Source of the DNA: Udaeobacter sp963725505
Lineage (GTDB): Bacteria > Verrucomicrobiota > Verrucomicrobiia > Chthoniobacterales > UBA10450
Assembly: GCA_963725505.1 (NCBI GenBank)
Contig: CAVRYN010000006.1
Coordinates: forward strand, 124,001-188,000
Reading direction: 5' to 3'
DNA: 64,000 nucleotides
Positions 40,777 to 50,212 of this stretch are shown piece after piece. Position numbers and translations under genes: made by a program. The first letter of the stretch is position 1. Every line of letters starts with the position of its first letter. The notes below the pieces were generated by a model. The model made no database searches. It saw only the letters and a program-made list of their open reading frames with translations, and was not told the DNA's origin.

Positions 40777-42486
40777 TTAGTCTCCCGCGGCGAAGGAGTC
40801 ACGTGCGAACCAGATCTCGAAGTGTGTGTCGATATCGGATGACTGCGTCTTGTCGCGCTCACTGGGGATTACGTAGCTGGGTCGCACTTTGGGTACGCCG
40901 TTGCTCCTCAGAATCCCAACGATGGTATCCGCAGCTTGCTTTGTTGTCGGAGGATTGGGAAAGGCAAAAAAGCGGACCTCGGCTGTGTCCGGGATGTAGG
41001 CGCGACCGCCGACATTTTGAATTCCGATGACAACAAATTGATTATTCGCGACAAGTTTCTCCTGCAATTTCCTGGCTGATTCTCTTTGCGATTCATTGGC
41101 GATGTGAATGTAGATGCGACCTTTGCGACCTTTGCTGTTGATAGCCGTTTTGATGGCTGCGTTGGCGCGTTCAAGATGGTCGACGAGTTCGGTAGTCTGT
41201 TTCGAAGGAGGCTGTGTTTGGACATTATCCAGAGTCGCCTGCAGTTGCTGTTGCACAGCCACCGCCGAATCGAGTTGATTTTTAGCGACTGCATCCGTCG
41301 CGAGACTTTGAAGTTGAGCGACTATCTGGATTGGATTGGGCGTTGGTGTCGAGAGTGAAGTGGGAGTGGCACTGGCAGTGACGGTCGCCGCCGGAACCGG
41401 GGTTCCCGGAGGACCCTCCCCGGCGACCTCCGGAGTGGCGGAAGGGCCCTCCGCGGGAGGCGGCGGCTCCGGAGTGGCGGCCGAACCGACCGAAGACAGC
41501 AAGGTCTGCGCAAGCGTCGCGACCTGTGAAAGTCTCAGTGTTTGCGGAATACCAAGCTCCTGCAGGAGTTGCGAAAACACACTCTTTCGAATCTCGTCCA
41601 GCAGGGGGCTTTCGGTGTACGAAATTGCGCCAAGAGCTTTGAGCGTGTGATGCGCTCCATCGCGGATTTGAAACTCGACTTGAGGCGTTTGGTCGACCTC
41701 CACAACCTCAAGGGCCGCAATGTATGGCTCGGCTCTGTTGTAACGCATAAGACTTTCTTGACCTATCCCCTGCAGCCAAAGACGGTCCCAATCATCTACG
41801 AGCGATTGCACCCGCTGGGCGAACGGCAAGTTGTCAGTCGGAGTCTCTGTTTCTTGAATGCTATAGCTGATCTTGAAGACCGGCTTCTGCTTTATATCCA
41901 TTACCCAGTTAGAGAAGGCTTGTTTGGGATTCCACATCTTTAGGAGATCTACCCACACATTTTGAACTGATTCTTGCGAACCATCGTCATCTACATACCA
42001 TCTTTTCGAAATCCTTATCTCGTGAGTATCCCATCGTAGCCAATATTTTGTTTCCTGAGGCGTCAGCCATGGGCGGATATTGTCGGGCGAATCCTTCTCC
42101 GCTGTCTCCCGGCGTTGTTCCGGTGTTGGATCAGCCGTGCGGGCGAAGAACCTTCCGTCCACTGTGACTGTAGAGCCTGGAATAGCCACGATTCGGCACG
42201 GATAGGCGAACCCGAGAGCTAAGAGGATTGCCTGGAACAGGGCAATTAATAAGAGTGCCACGATAACCAAGCCGCGATGCCGCGTTACAAAGGAGATGGT
42301 ATCGGCTTCCCTCGGATTTAAGCTTTTGAGACCCAGTAAACCGAAAACGACAGCAGCCGCGCTCCCGACCACTTTTACAATCGGATCGGGCAAAAAGAAA
42401 AATGAGAGCACCAGAAACAAAAACGAATTCGCGGCATACAGCACCAGCAACAATCTGGCCGGGCCGCGATCGATTGCCTCAGTCAT
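40777..42486 (-). CDS. Large membrane-anchored protein of unknown function
   Basis: 569 residues. Three N-terminal membrane spans (LLLVLYAANSFLFLVLSFFF, VVGSAAAVVFGLLGL, LVIVALLLIALFQAILLALG), then an extracytoplasmic domain of about 240 residues. A Pro/Thr/Ala-rich linker of about 75 residues follows (APTP- and TPT-type repeats), then a helical stretch and a C-terminal domain near 470-560 (YIHIANESQRESARKLQEKL, VRFFAFPNPPTTKQAADTIV) that resembles LytR_C or SPOR-like peptidoglycan-associated folds. Its role may be at the cell wall; I do not recognise the family. Confidence 0.6.
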   Translation of the reverse strand: MTEAIDRGPARLLLVLYAANSFLFLVLSFFFLPDPIVKVVGSAAAVVFGLLGLKSLNPREADTISFVTRHRGLVIVALLLIALFQAILLALGFAYPCRIVAIPGSTVTVDGRFFARTADPTPEQRRETAEKDSPDNIRPWLTPQETKYWLRWDTHEIRISKRWYVDDDGSQESVQNVWVDLLKMWNPKQAFSNWVMDIKQKPVFKISYSIQETETPTDNLPFAQRVQSLVDDWDRLWLQGIGQESLMRYNRAEPYIAALEVVEVDQTPQVEFQIRDGAHHTLKALGAISYTESPLLDEIRKSVFSQLLQELGIPQTLRLSQVATLAQTLLSSVGSAATPEPPPPAEGPSATPEVAGEGPPGTPVPAATVTASATPTSLSTPTPNPIQIVAQLQSLATDAVAKNQLDSAVAVQQQLQATLDNVQTQPPSKQTTELVDHLERANAAIKTAINSKGRKGRIYIHIANESQRESARKLQEKLVANNQFVVIGIQNVGGRAYIPDTAEVRFFAFPNPPTTKQAADTIVGILRSNGVPKVRPSYVIPSERDKTQSSDIDTHFEIWFARDSFAAGD

Positions 42487-42663
42487 GATTTAATCAAGCT
42501 TTTTGCCTGTGCTCGTAACGGCGGAGTCCGAGGCTGGCCGACCGGAAAAGTGAGGGGCGAGAACTGCACGTGAAGGAAACAGGCTTTCGTTGTTTTTCTC
42601 AAAAATGACGCGAGGCATCAACAAAAAAGTTTGTCCTTGTCGAGCGTGAGGAGCGCGAGCAAG

Positions 42664-42717
42664 CCGGGTACACGAACTGCGTGGCATACGCATCCACTCG
42701 ATCAGGCGTTGGACTCA
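42664..42717 (+). pseudogene. Cupin fragment (copy A)
   Basis: The translation PGTRTAWHTHPLDQALDS is the metal-binding core of the cupin encoded intact at 50270-50665 (PGARTAWHTHPLGQTLLV). Only this about 18-codon core is recognisable; flanking bases do not code for cupin. Confidence 0.6.
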
Positions 42718-42822
42718 CTGCGGAGTGATCGCGAGGCGGTGCGCTCGCAAAATACATTTTTGAATTTTGCCAGTCGCAGTGTTTGGTAGCCAGTCGATCA
42801 AAAGCAGTTGCAACGACGCTAC
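42715..42822 (-). pseudogene. C-terminal scrap of an acyl-CoA synthetase
   Basis: DWLPNTATGKIQKCILRAHR contains the C-terminal lysine motif (TATGKIQK) of AMP-forming ligases, where the catalytic Lys is in GK. The preceding sequence is not ligase-like. Together with 40412-40693 it shows at least two broken ligase copies around the 40777 gene. Confidence 0.65.
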
Positions 42823-42968
42823 AACTCGCCTTACGCATCTCGCCTCGTCGGCCCAGAGAATCGACAATGTGATTTGAGCGATCAAATTGAAGAATGTTCG
42901 TCGGGCATTACCCACCTTCGCTCGCAAGGCCGAGCTACGGCGCGGCAGGCAGCGTTTAGAAATCAGCA

Positions 42969-43628
42969 ATGTTTGTTGGACACTACAGCGTTGCCTTTGC
43001 AGCTAAGAGCGAGAAGAACAAAATCCCGCTCTGGGTTTTGTTCGTGGCCGTGCAGTTGCTGGATTTTTTGTGGGCGCCATTTGTTCTGCTTGGGATCGAG
43101 AAGGTGCGTTTCGTTCCGGGAATCACTGCGACTAATGCGCTCGATCTTTATTACATGCCTTACACGCACAGCCTCCCCGGCGCGCTCTTCTGGTCGGCGG
43201 TAGCGTTTGCAATTTACAAAATCGGCTGGCACAACATTGCCTCGAACAGCGCGGCGTTACTCGTGGGGTTCGCCGTTTTTTCGCATTGGCTTCTCGATCT
43301 GATTGTTCATCGTCCCGATCTCGCCATCTATGACGACACGTTGAAAGTCGGCTTCGGTCTTTGGAATTATAGAGGCGTCGAATTTGTATTGGAGATCGGA
43401 ATTCTTCTTTTCGGCGCGATCATTTATTTGAAACGCAACGGCGCGATCGCGCGGAAAACCGGCATCATCATTTTCGTTGCGGTGCTGGTCTTGATTCAAA
43501 CAAGCAACACCTTCGTGCGCCGGCCGCCCTCTTCCGATCGCGCCTTCGCGATCACGGCGCTCATCTTCTATACGGTTTTCGCCTGCGTCGCGTTTCTTCT
43601 CGAGAAGCGACGCAGCTTGCAGCAATGA
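42969..43628 (+). CDS. YdjM-like membrane-bound metal-dependent hydrolase family protein
   Basis: 219 residues, about six membrane spans. Conserved histidines appear in FVGHYSVAFA, YTHSLPGALFW and FSHWLLDLIVHRPD, the pattern of the YdjM/DUF457-type family of putative membrane hydrolases. Start ATG 42969. In E. coli ydjM is LexA-regulated; no LexA-like site is obvious here. Biochemical function not established. Confidence 0.75.
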   Translation: MFVGHYSVAFAAKSEKNKIPLWVLFVAVQLLDFLWAPFVLLGIEKVRFVPGITATNALDLYYMPYTHSLPGALFWSAVAFAIYKIGWHNIASNSAALLVGFAVFSHWLLDLIVHRPDLAIYDDTLKVGFGLWNYRGVEFVLEIGILLFGAIIYLKRNGAIARKTGIIIFVAVLVLIQTSNTFVRRPPSSDRAFAITALIFYTVFACVAFLLEKRRSLQQ

Positions 43629-43709
43629 AAAGTGACGGGTGACGAGTGACCAGAGAGCTGATCGCTGCGGGACGGATTGAAGAAAAGGTCTCGGAGAAAA
43701 AGGCGGGAA

Positions 43710-44723
43710 CTATTTGATTCCGACGACCATTGAATCGGGGCCGGTAAGATGTTCCACCCGCGTTTCGCGAAAGCCGGCTTCGTGCATCCAGGATCGACAA
43801 TCGGCGCCGGAGTAATCGAATCCGCCTGGCGTCTCGAGGAGCATGTTGAGACTCATAAGCAGACCGAATGCGTTCTTGCGGCGGTCGTCGTCAATCAAAG
43901 CTTCATAGACGATTAGCGCGCCTTTCGCCGGGAGCGCGTCGCAGGCTTTGCGCAGAAGCATCTTTTTTTCCTCCAAATTCCAATCGTGCAAAATGTGGCC
44001 CATGACGAGAACGTCAGCGCTCGGGAGCGGGTCCTCGAAGAAACTGCCGGTATAGAATTTCAGCCGATCAGACAAGCCCTGGCGGGCAACGTATTTTTCG
44101 AAAAGCGGCCGCACCACCTCCAGGTCGAAGCCGCCACCAGTGAGATGCGGATGCGCGAGCGCGACTTGCACCGGCAGACCGCCTTGTGCTACGCCGATGT
44201 CGATAAACGTCTTGTAATTTTTCCAGGGGAACTTTTGCGCGATCGCCATGGCGGCACCGAGACTAACCCCTGTCATCGCGCTGAGAAAGTTTTCCAGTCG
44301 TTGCGGGTCGGCATAAATCGCCTTGAATGGATCGCCGCCGCTCTTGGCTTCGTTTTGCGGTTGTCCAGTGCGCAAACCTTCTGTCAACGCGCCCCAGAAT
44401 GGATATGACCTCAAGTTTGCCATCTCGAGAAGTCCGCCCACGTAAGTCGGTTTCGCGCGATCCAGAAACAGATCGGTCTCGGCCGTATTGCTGTATTTTC
44501 CAGCCGCGTCGCGTTCGAGCATTTCCAACGCGACAAGGGCATCAAGAAAATCGCGCACGCTGCGTGGATGCAATTTCAAACGCTCGCGAACTTCGTCCGT
44601 GTCCAGCGGTCGCTCGGCCAACTCAGTGAAGAGATCGAGTTCGATCGCGCTCAACAAAGTCTTGGCGCCCCAGAAGCCAAGCCCAAGCTGTATGATTGTC
44701 TCCGGCGTAACTTCTTTGTTCAT
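43710..44723 (-). CDS. SAM-dependent O-methyltransferase (acetylserotonin OMT-like)
   Basis: 337 residues from ATG 44723. N-terminal dimerisation/winged-helix domain (LDLFTELAERPLDTDEVRER, HPRSVRDFLDALVALEML), then a class I methyltransferase domain with motif I FIDIGVAQGGLPVQVA and VLVMGHILHDWN, typical of plant-like and antibiotic-pathway O-methyltransferases. It would methylate a hydroxyl of a small aromatic molecule in the cytoplasm. Substrate unknown. Upstream lies a decayed cupin fragment. Confidence 0.88.
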   Translation of the reverse strand: MNKEVTPETIIQLGLGFWGAKTLLSAIELDLFTELAERPLDTDEVRERLKLHPRSVRDFLDALVALEMLERDAAGKYSNTAETDLFLDRAKPTYVGGLLEMANLRSYPFWGALTEGLRTGQPQNEAKSGGDPFKAIYADPQRLENFLSAMTGVSLGAAMAIAQKFPWKNYKTFIDIGVAQGGLPVQVALAHPHLTGGGFDLEVVRPLFEKYVARQGLSDRLKFYTGSFFEDPLPSADVLVMGHILHDWNLEEKKMLLRKACDALPAKGALIVYEALIDDDRRKNAFGLLMSLNMLLETPGGFDYSGADCRSWMHEAGFRETRVEHLTGPDSMVVGIK

Positions 44724-44911
44724 GGGACACTGAAGACTGACGTGGTCGCTTTTCAAGACCGAGTTCGCAGTGACGCGCTGTTGACTCGTGATCGCCAGAT
44801 CACTCACTCCCAAGCGGCTTTGCGGTCTATCCACCGGCCTTCCCGGCACGGCGTATTCAAGGCACTTGAACTCTCCACGGCGAGTCTTCGACCGGCGCGC
44901 GCGTTCGTTGC

Positions 44912-45022
44912 GCGAGCGTCACGTTCGAGCTCGCCACCGGACGAGTCCGTGTCGCCGCGGCGACCGAGCCGGGTGCACGCACCGCCTGGCATACACATCC
45001 GTTAGGCCAAACGTTGATTGTC
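44912..45022 (+). pseudogene. Cupin fragment (copy B) with palindromic insertion
   Basis: Reading ASVTFE, then 13 extra codons, then PGARTAWHTHPLGQTLIV, the fragment matches the intact cupin at 50270-50665 on both sides of the insertion (44930-44968). The rest of the gene is missing; 44724-44911 and 45023-45118 contain nothing else I can identify. Confidence 0.65.
44930..44968. repeat. In-frame palindromic insertion element (copy 3, longer form)
   Basis: CTCGCCACCGGACGAGTCCG then TGTCGCCGCGGCGACCGAG, 39 bases, inserted after GAG and ending in GAG. It encodes LATGRVRVAAATE. The left half matches the elements at 7475 and 22810; the right half has nine additional bases. Confidence 0.65.
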
Positions 45023-45118
45023 TCCGTCCGGTTTTTGGCGGATTCAGCGTTAGCGCGGCATCTCCGCTATTGCGATGGGAACGATGCTGCTAAACTAGAG
45101 TACTCTACTCCTCGTGAT

Positions 45119-46981
45119 ATGGAACGTCGCTTGAGTGCCATTCTTGCCGCGGATATGGTTGGCTACAGCCGGATGATGGGCGCGAATGAAGCCGGGACTC
45201 TCGAGGCGCTCAAGGCTGTGCGGGCGAATCTGGTGGACGGCAAGGTCGCGCACCATCAGGGGCGCATCGTGAAACTGACGGGGGACGGCATGCTGGTTGA
45301 ATTCCCGAGCGTGGTGAACGCGGTCGACTGCGCGGCTGACATCCAGCGGGCAATGCGCGATCGCAATGTCGATCTTCCACCGGATCGGCGCATGGAATTC
45401 CGGATCGGTGTAAATCTGGGCGATGTAATCGTGGAAGGCGATGACATCTATGGCGACGGCGTGAATGTTGCGGTACGGCTGGAGAGTATCGCCGAGGCTG
45501 GCGGAATCAGCGTTTCACATTCGGTGTGCGATCAGGTTGGCAACCGGCTCGACCTCACTTTCGAAGATAAGGGCGAACAGAATCTGAGGAACATCGCCCA
45601 ACCGATTCGCGTCTATAACGTATTGCTTGGCGAACCGGCGGCGCGGAGTGAGAAGCAATCAGCCCCAGCCAATCGCGAAAAGCAACGCCCGCCGGGAAAG
45701 CCAGCCATCGCGGTGCTGCCGTTTGCCAATATGAGTGGCGACCCTGAGCAGGAATATTTCAGCGATGGAATCACGGAGGACGTTATCACCGACCTCTCGA
45801 AAATCTCGGGACTCTTCGTCGTGGCGCGCCACAGCGCCTTTATCTACAAAGACAAGCCTGTAAAAGCGCAACAAATTGGGCGGGAACTCGGAGTCGATTT
45901 TCTATTGGAAGGAAGTGTTCGTAAAGCGGGCTCGCACGTACGCGTTACCGGACAACTCGTTAACTGCAAGGACGGCGGCCATCTTTGGGCGGAGCGCTTC
46001 GATCGCGACCTAACCGATATCTTCGCGATTCAAGACGAGATCACTCACGCGATCGTGGAACAGCTAAAAGTTAAGTTGTTGCCGCAGGAAAAGAAATCGA
46101 TTGAGCAGGCGCCGACCGACAACGTCGAGGCTTACACTTATTATCTGAGAGGCCGCCAGTTTCTGCATCGACATTCGAAGGCGTATTACGATCTGGCGAG
46201 GCGAATGTTCACAAAAGCAATCGAGCTCGATCCGCGGTATGCGCGCGCGTATGCCGGAGTGGCCGATTGCGATTCGTTTCTTCGCCTGCATTACCATGAC
46301 GACATTCCGGTCCGGAAAATTTTCGAAATGACGGAGAAGGCGCTCGCGCTGGACGATCGGCTGGCGGAAGCGCATGCGTCGCGGGGCCTGGCACTCTCAA
46401 TTGAGAAACGATTTGAAGAATCGGCGGCTGAGTTTGAGAGAGCCATTGCACTCGATCCGAACTCCTTCGAGGCGCACTACCTGTATGCGCGGGGAAGTTT
46501 TGCCCAGGGAAAGCTCGAGCGGGCGGCGGAATTGTTCGAGCACGCCGCGGCGGTCAGCCCTGAAGATTATCAATCGTTGGTTCTGCTGATTCAAATCTAT
46601 AGGTCCCTTGGGCGTCACGCCGAGAAGGACAATGCCGCGCGACGCGCGATCGAGCGGGCGGAGCGCGAGATAATTCTGCATCCCGAAGATCCGAGGCCGG
46701 CATATTTGGGGATCGCGGCGTTGATTGAAATGGGAGAACACGCTCGTGCGAGAGAATGGATAGGGCGAGCTTTGGTAATCGGCGCCGACGATCCTTTCAC
46801 ACAGTACAATGTGGCGTGTGGTTACACCAAACTGGGCGATACGGAGCTGGCTCTGGATCTTCTCGAGCGCCTGTTGCCGAACGTCGGGGCCGAGATCAGG
46901 ATGTGGATCAAACACGACTCCGATTTCGATGCTATCCGAGAGAATCCGCGTTTTCAAAAGCTGCTCGAGATCTACGCGTAA
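45119..46981 (+). CDS. Class III adenylate/guanylate cyclase with TolB-like and TPR regions
   Basis: 620 residues from ATG 45119. The cyclase catalytic domain is at 1-170: LAADMVGYSRMM (metal Asp), GDGMLVEFPS (second metal Asp) and GDDIYGDGVNVAVRLE. A FlgO/TolB-N-like module follows at 205-310 (AIAVLPFANMSGDPEQEYFS, DVITDLSKISGLFVVARHS), and then TPRs from 350 to 610 (ARRMFTKAIELDPRYARAYA, AAEFERAIALDPNSFEAHY). This is the common soil-bacterial cyclase/TPR architecture; it makes a cyclic nucleotide, and the TPRs recruit partners. An upstream start at 45014 adds a doubtful segment. Confidence 0.9.
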   Translation: MERRLSAILAADMVGYSRMMGANEAGTLEALKAVRANLVDGKVAHHQGRIVKLTGDGMLVEFPSVVNAVDCAADIQRAMRDRNVDLPPDRRMEFRIGVNLGDVIVEGDDIYGDGVNVAVRLESIAEAGGISVSHSVCDQVGNRLDLTFEDKGEQNLRNIAQPIRVYNVLLGEPAARSEKQSAPANREKQRPPGKPAIAVLPFANMSGDPEQEYFSDGITEDVITDLSKISGLFVVARHSAFIYKDKPVKAQQIGRELGVDFLLEGSVRKAGSHVRVTGQLVNCKDGGHLWAERFDRDLTDIFAIQDEITHAIVEQLKVKLLPQEKKSIEQAPTDNVEAYTYYLRGRQFLHRHSKAYYDLARRMFTKAIELDPRYARAYAGVADCDSFLRLHYHDDIPVRKIFEMTEKALALDDRLAEAHASRGLALSIEKRFEESAAEFERAIALDPNSFEAHYLYARGSFAQGKLERAAELFEHAAAVSPEDYQSLVLLIQIYRSLGRHAEKDNAARRAIERAEREIILHPEDPRPAYLGIAALIEMGEHARAREWIGRALVIGADDPFTQYNVACGYTKLGDTELALDLLERLLPNVGAEIRMWIKHDSDFDAIRENPRFQKLLEIYA

Positions 46982-46984
46982 TCC

Positions 46985-47653
46985 ATGAACATGAAACTAG
47001 AAGTGGTAATCGTCCCTGTCTCCGACGTCGATCGCGCCAAAGCATTCTACGAGAAACTGGGGTTCCGGTTAGATATCGATTACGTCGCGGATGAAAACTT
47101 TCGGGTTTTACAATTTACTCCTCCTAATTCAGAGGCGTCGATCATCTTCGGCAAGGGAATCACGCCGGCCAAGTCTGGCGCGGTGGACAGCTTGGTTCTC
47201 GCCGTGGACGATGTCGATGCCGCCCGCGCCGACTTGATCGCCCGCGGCGTCAACGTGAGCGAGGTCTTCCACTACGCCGGCGGCCCCTTCAACAACGCCG
47301 TGAAGAACCCGCGCGCCGGTGGGCGCGACCCGCAAGGTCGTTCCTACTTCTCGTTTGCGTCGTTCAGCGATCCTGACGGGAACGGCTGGCTACTCCAGGA
47401 GATCACGACGCGACTTCCCGGCCGCGAATGGAAGGCAACGTCAGATCGAGCCGTGGACGTCGCAACGCTGGCCGAGCTCCTCCGCGAGACGGAGCAGCAC
47501 CACGGTCAGTATGAAAAAACGCACGCACGACACAACTGGTGGGACTGGTACGCGCCTTACCTCAATGCGCGTCGGAACGGCAGCAGTCCGGCAGAGGCAG
47601 TCACCGCCGCCGACCGCTACATGGAGGAGGTCTTTCATGTTCCTCCTCGATGA
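46985..47653 (+). CDS. VOC family (glyoxalase-fold) protein with C-terminal helical extension
   Basis: 222 residues, 3 bases after the cyclase stop. The VOC domain covers 1-145: VVIVPVSDVDRAKAFYEKLG, and metal-ligand region SFSDPDGNGWLLQEI. The extra 75 residues (WKATSDRAVDVATLAELLRE, HNWWDWYAPYLNARRNG) are helical and typical of a known VOC subgroup in which this tail looks like a small DUF-type helical module. Substrate unknown. The tight spacing to the cyclase may mean co-transcription. Confidence 0.85.
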   Translation: MNMKLEVVIVPVSDVDRAKAFYEKLGFRLDIDYVADENFRVLQFTPPNSEASIIFGKGITPAKSGAVDSLVLAVDDVDAARADLIARGVNVSEVFHYAGGPFNNAVKNPRAGGRDPQGRSYFSFASFSDPDGNGWLLQEITTRLPGREWKATSDRAVDVATLAELLRETEQHHGQYEKTHARHNWWDWYAPYLNARRNGSSPAEAVTAADRYMEEVFHVPPR

Positions 47654-47669
47654 TTGTATCGTGCCCGAT

Positions 47670-48083
47670 ATGAAAATATTTCTAGCTTTTCTTTTTGGCG
47701 CTGCGGTGATGCTTGGCTTCAGCGCGATTACCGGATCAACGACTCCGCCGCATCACGTTTACGAGCTGCGCCTGTATCACGTTCACGAGGGTAAAATGGA
47801 TGCGCTAAAAGCGCGCTTTGGCGATCACACCGACGCGATTTTCAAGCGGCATAACATGAAGAGCATTGGCTATTGGTCGCCGGAAGATGCGCCGAGTTCG
47901 CAGAACCTGTTTATCTACATTTTGGAGCATCCCAGCCGACAAGAGGCGGAGAAAAATTGGGCCGCTTTCCAAGCTGATCCGGAGTGGCAAAAGGTGAAAG
48001 CTGAATCGGAAGCAAACGGGCCGCTGGTGGATCACATCGACCGATACTTCATGGATCCGACCAGCTATTCCGCGCTGAATTAG
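47670..48083 (+). CDS. NIPSNAP family protein with N-terminal membrane anchor
   Basis: 137 residues from ATG 47670. A hydrophobic N-terminus (FLAFLFGAAVMLGFSAI) is a signal or anchor. The mature part is one NIPSNAP/ferredoxin-like alpha-beta domain: HHVYELRLYHVHEGKMDALK, SIGYWSPEDA, LFIYILEHPSRQEAEKNWAA. The family has no settled enzymatic role; dimeric ligand-binding barrels are expected. It follows the VOC gene by 16 bases on the same strand. Confidence 0.85.
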   Translation: MKIFLAFLFGAAVMLGFSAITGSTTPPHHVYELRLYHVHEGKMDALKARFGDHTDAIFKRHNMKSIGYWSPEDAPSSQNLFIYILEHPSRQEAEKNWAAFQADPEWQKVKAESEANGPLVDHIDRYFMDPTSYSALN

Positions 48084-48105
48084 AAGGAACTGACGTGTAA
48101 TCAGC

Positions 48106-48141
48106 GACCAGCCTTCGCCAAGGCTACGGCTTGGCAAGCGA
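48106..48141. repeat. Intergenic repeat, family C
   Basis: GACCAGCCTTCGCCAAGGC then TACGGCTTGGCAAGCGA. Near-identical to 50671-50711. It can fold through GCCTTCGCCAAGGC. Confidence 0.75.
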
Positions 48142-48327
48142 GAAAGTCAACGAAGCCTACGAGAGACTGCTCAAGTCCGATGTGAAGTATCGTTTCTCCA
48201 TCGACATGGCATCTCTCAAATCGGAGTGAGTAGCAAAGTTAATAGTTGATGGTTGATAGTTGAGAGCCAAGTAAGAAAACAAAAACTCTTGGTTTCCTGG
48301 GTTCCTGATTCTTGAGAGATCTTAAGC

Positions 48328-49319
48328 ATGAAAAAGCGCAAACTCGGAAAGAGTGGCCTGGAAGTTTCGGCGATCGGGCTCGGCTGCATGGGAATGAGCT
48401 CTGGCTACGGCCCGCCGAAAGATAAGCGGCGAGATGATCTCATTGATTCGCGCAGCCGTGGAACGCGGTGTCACATTCTTCGATACCGCTGAAATTTACG
48501 GACCGTTCATCAATGAGGAGCTGGTCGGCGAAGCGTTGGCTCCGATGCGTGAGCGCGTGGTGATCGCTACGAAATTCGGATTCAAAATCGGTTCCAAAGG
48601 CGAGCAGGCCGGCCTCGACAGTCGGCCAGAGCACATCAAAGAAGTTGCTGAAGCTTCGCTGAAGCGACTCAGGACGGATGTAATCGATTTGTTTTATCAA
48701 CACCGCGTCGATCCGGACGTGCCGATCGAAGATGTGGCGGGAGCGGTGAAGGATCTGATTCAGGAAGGCAAGGTCAAGCACTTCGGTCTTTCCGAGCCGG
48801 GAGTACAAACAGTCCGTCGCGCACACGCAGTTCAACCGGTCACTGCAGTCCAGAACGAATATTCGCTATGGTGGAGAAAGCCTGAAGAGGAAGTCCTGCC
48901 GGCGCTCGAGGAACTCGGAATCGGTTTTGTTCCATTTAGCCCTTTGGGCAGAGGCTTTCTCACGGGAAAGGTCGAACGAAAACACTACGTTCGACAGTTC
49001 GGACTTACGCAATAAGCTTCCGCGCTTTACGCCGGAAGCGCGCAAAGCGAATCAGGCGTTGGTTGATTTGCTTGGCGACATCGCGAAACGAAAGAAAGCA
49101 ACGTCTGCTCAGATCGCGCTTGCCTGGCTGCGTGCGCAGAAGCCGTGGATCGTTCCAATCCCAGGCACCACGAAGTTGCATCGGCTCGAAGAAAACATTG
49201 GAGCAGCTTCAATCGAACTTACACTGGACGATCTTCGCGAGATCGAACACGCCGCATCAAAAATTGACGTGAAAGGCGCTCGATATCCCGAGCACTTGGA
49301 GCGAATGACGGGTCGTTAA
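48328..49319 (+). CDS. Aldo/keto reductase (two frameshifts)
   Basis: NADPH-dependent reductase of the AKR13/YajO-like type. It starts MKKRKLGKSGLEVSAIGLGC. After one extra base near 48427-48433, EMISLIRAAVERGVTFFDTA follows, with the catalytic Tyr in AEIYGPF, Lys in IATKFGF and His in YQHRVD. A second extra base near 48974-48976 separates GRGFLTGKV from DENTTFDSSDLRNKLPRF and the C-terminal IVPIPGTTKLHRLEENIG, which is the cofactor-site signature. Corrected length is about 330 residues, normal for the family. The two indels in one housekeeping-like gene point to sequence error. Confidence 0.88.
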
Positions 49320-49445
49320 TTAAGTGATCCGCCTTCGGACAAGCCTTCAACCTTCGCTGAAGCTACGGCTCGACAAGACGGCGCGACAGGCGAGTGACAG
49401 AAAACAAATTCAGAGTCAAGAGCGAGGAAATCAGGAATCAAAAAC

Positions 49446-50192
49446 ATGAGCAATAAGATCCGAGGGAAAGTCGTGGTCATCACGGGCGCGAGCAGCGGGC
49501 TGGGGGAGGCAGCCGCCCGGCTTCTCTCTGCGCAGGGCGCGACTGTTGTGCTGGGTGCGCGGCGCTCCGATCGCCTCCAGTCATTGGCAGATGAATTGAG
49601 CGGCAGCGGCGGCAAGGCACTCGCCGTTGCGACAGACGTTACTCATCGTAACCAAGTGAAGAGATTGGTCGATACAGCCGCGCAAAAATTTGGGCGTGTC
49701 GATGCCATGATCAATAACGCCGGTATTATGCCGCGCGCGCCACTCGAGCGCCTGACGATCGACGATTGGGATCGGACGATTGATGTCAACATCAAAGGCG
49801 TGCTGTACGGGATCGCCGCGGCGCTGCCGCATATGAAGAAGCAGAAATCCGGGCATATGATCTTTGTGTCCTCTGTGGCCGGTCACAAAATCGGTGCCGA
49901 TTTCGCGGTGTATGCGGCGACCAAGCATGCCGTGCGCGCGCTCGCCGAAGGATTTCGACAGGAAGTCAAACCCTATAACATTCGCACAACAATTATCTCG
50001 CCGGGCGCGGTCGCGACGGAACTTCCGGATAGCGTGACCGAGCCGGACATCGCGGCGAAGATCCGCACGTACTACGACGATATCGCCATTCCCGCTGAGT
50101 CATTCGCTCAGGCCGTCGTTTTCGCGATGAGCCAACCGGAAGAAGTGGACGTGAACGAGATCCTGTTCCGGCCGATTAAACAGATGCTCTAA
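49446..50192 (+). CDS. Short-chain dehydrogenase/reductase (SDR)
   Basis: 248-residue classical SDR: cofactor motif TGASSGLG at 13-20, NNAG at about 90, catalytic Ser in VSSVAG, and YAATK (YxxxK) near 155-159. The NADP preference is suggested by Arg residues in LGARRSD. It oxidises or reduces a small alcohol/ketone; substrate unknown. Start ATG 49446 after a repeat-rich gap. Possibly part of the same set as the aldo/keto reductase and cupin, with similar spacing and strand. Confidence 0.92.
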   Translation: MSNKIRGKVVVITGASSGLGEAAARLLSAQGATVVLGARRSDRLQSLADELSGSGGKALAVATDVTHRNQVKRLVDTAAQKFGRVDAMINNAGIMPRAPLERLTIDDWDRTIDVNIKGVLYGIAAALPHMKKQKSGHMIFVSSVAGHKIGADFAVYAATKHAVRALAEGFRQEVKPYNIRTTIISPGAVATELPDSVTEPDIAAKIRTYYDDIAIPAESFAQAVVFAMSQPEEVDVNEILFRPIKQML

Positions 50193-50212
50193 AGAGAAGT
50201 TGAGGGCTGAAA

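Noticed and set aside
45014..45118. Upstream extension of the adenylate cyclase gene
   Set aside because: The added 35 residues overlap the cupin relic and do not resemble cyclase N-termini; ATG 45119 matches the family start.
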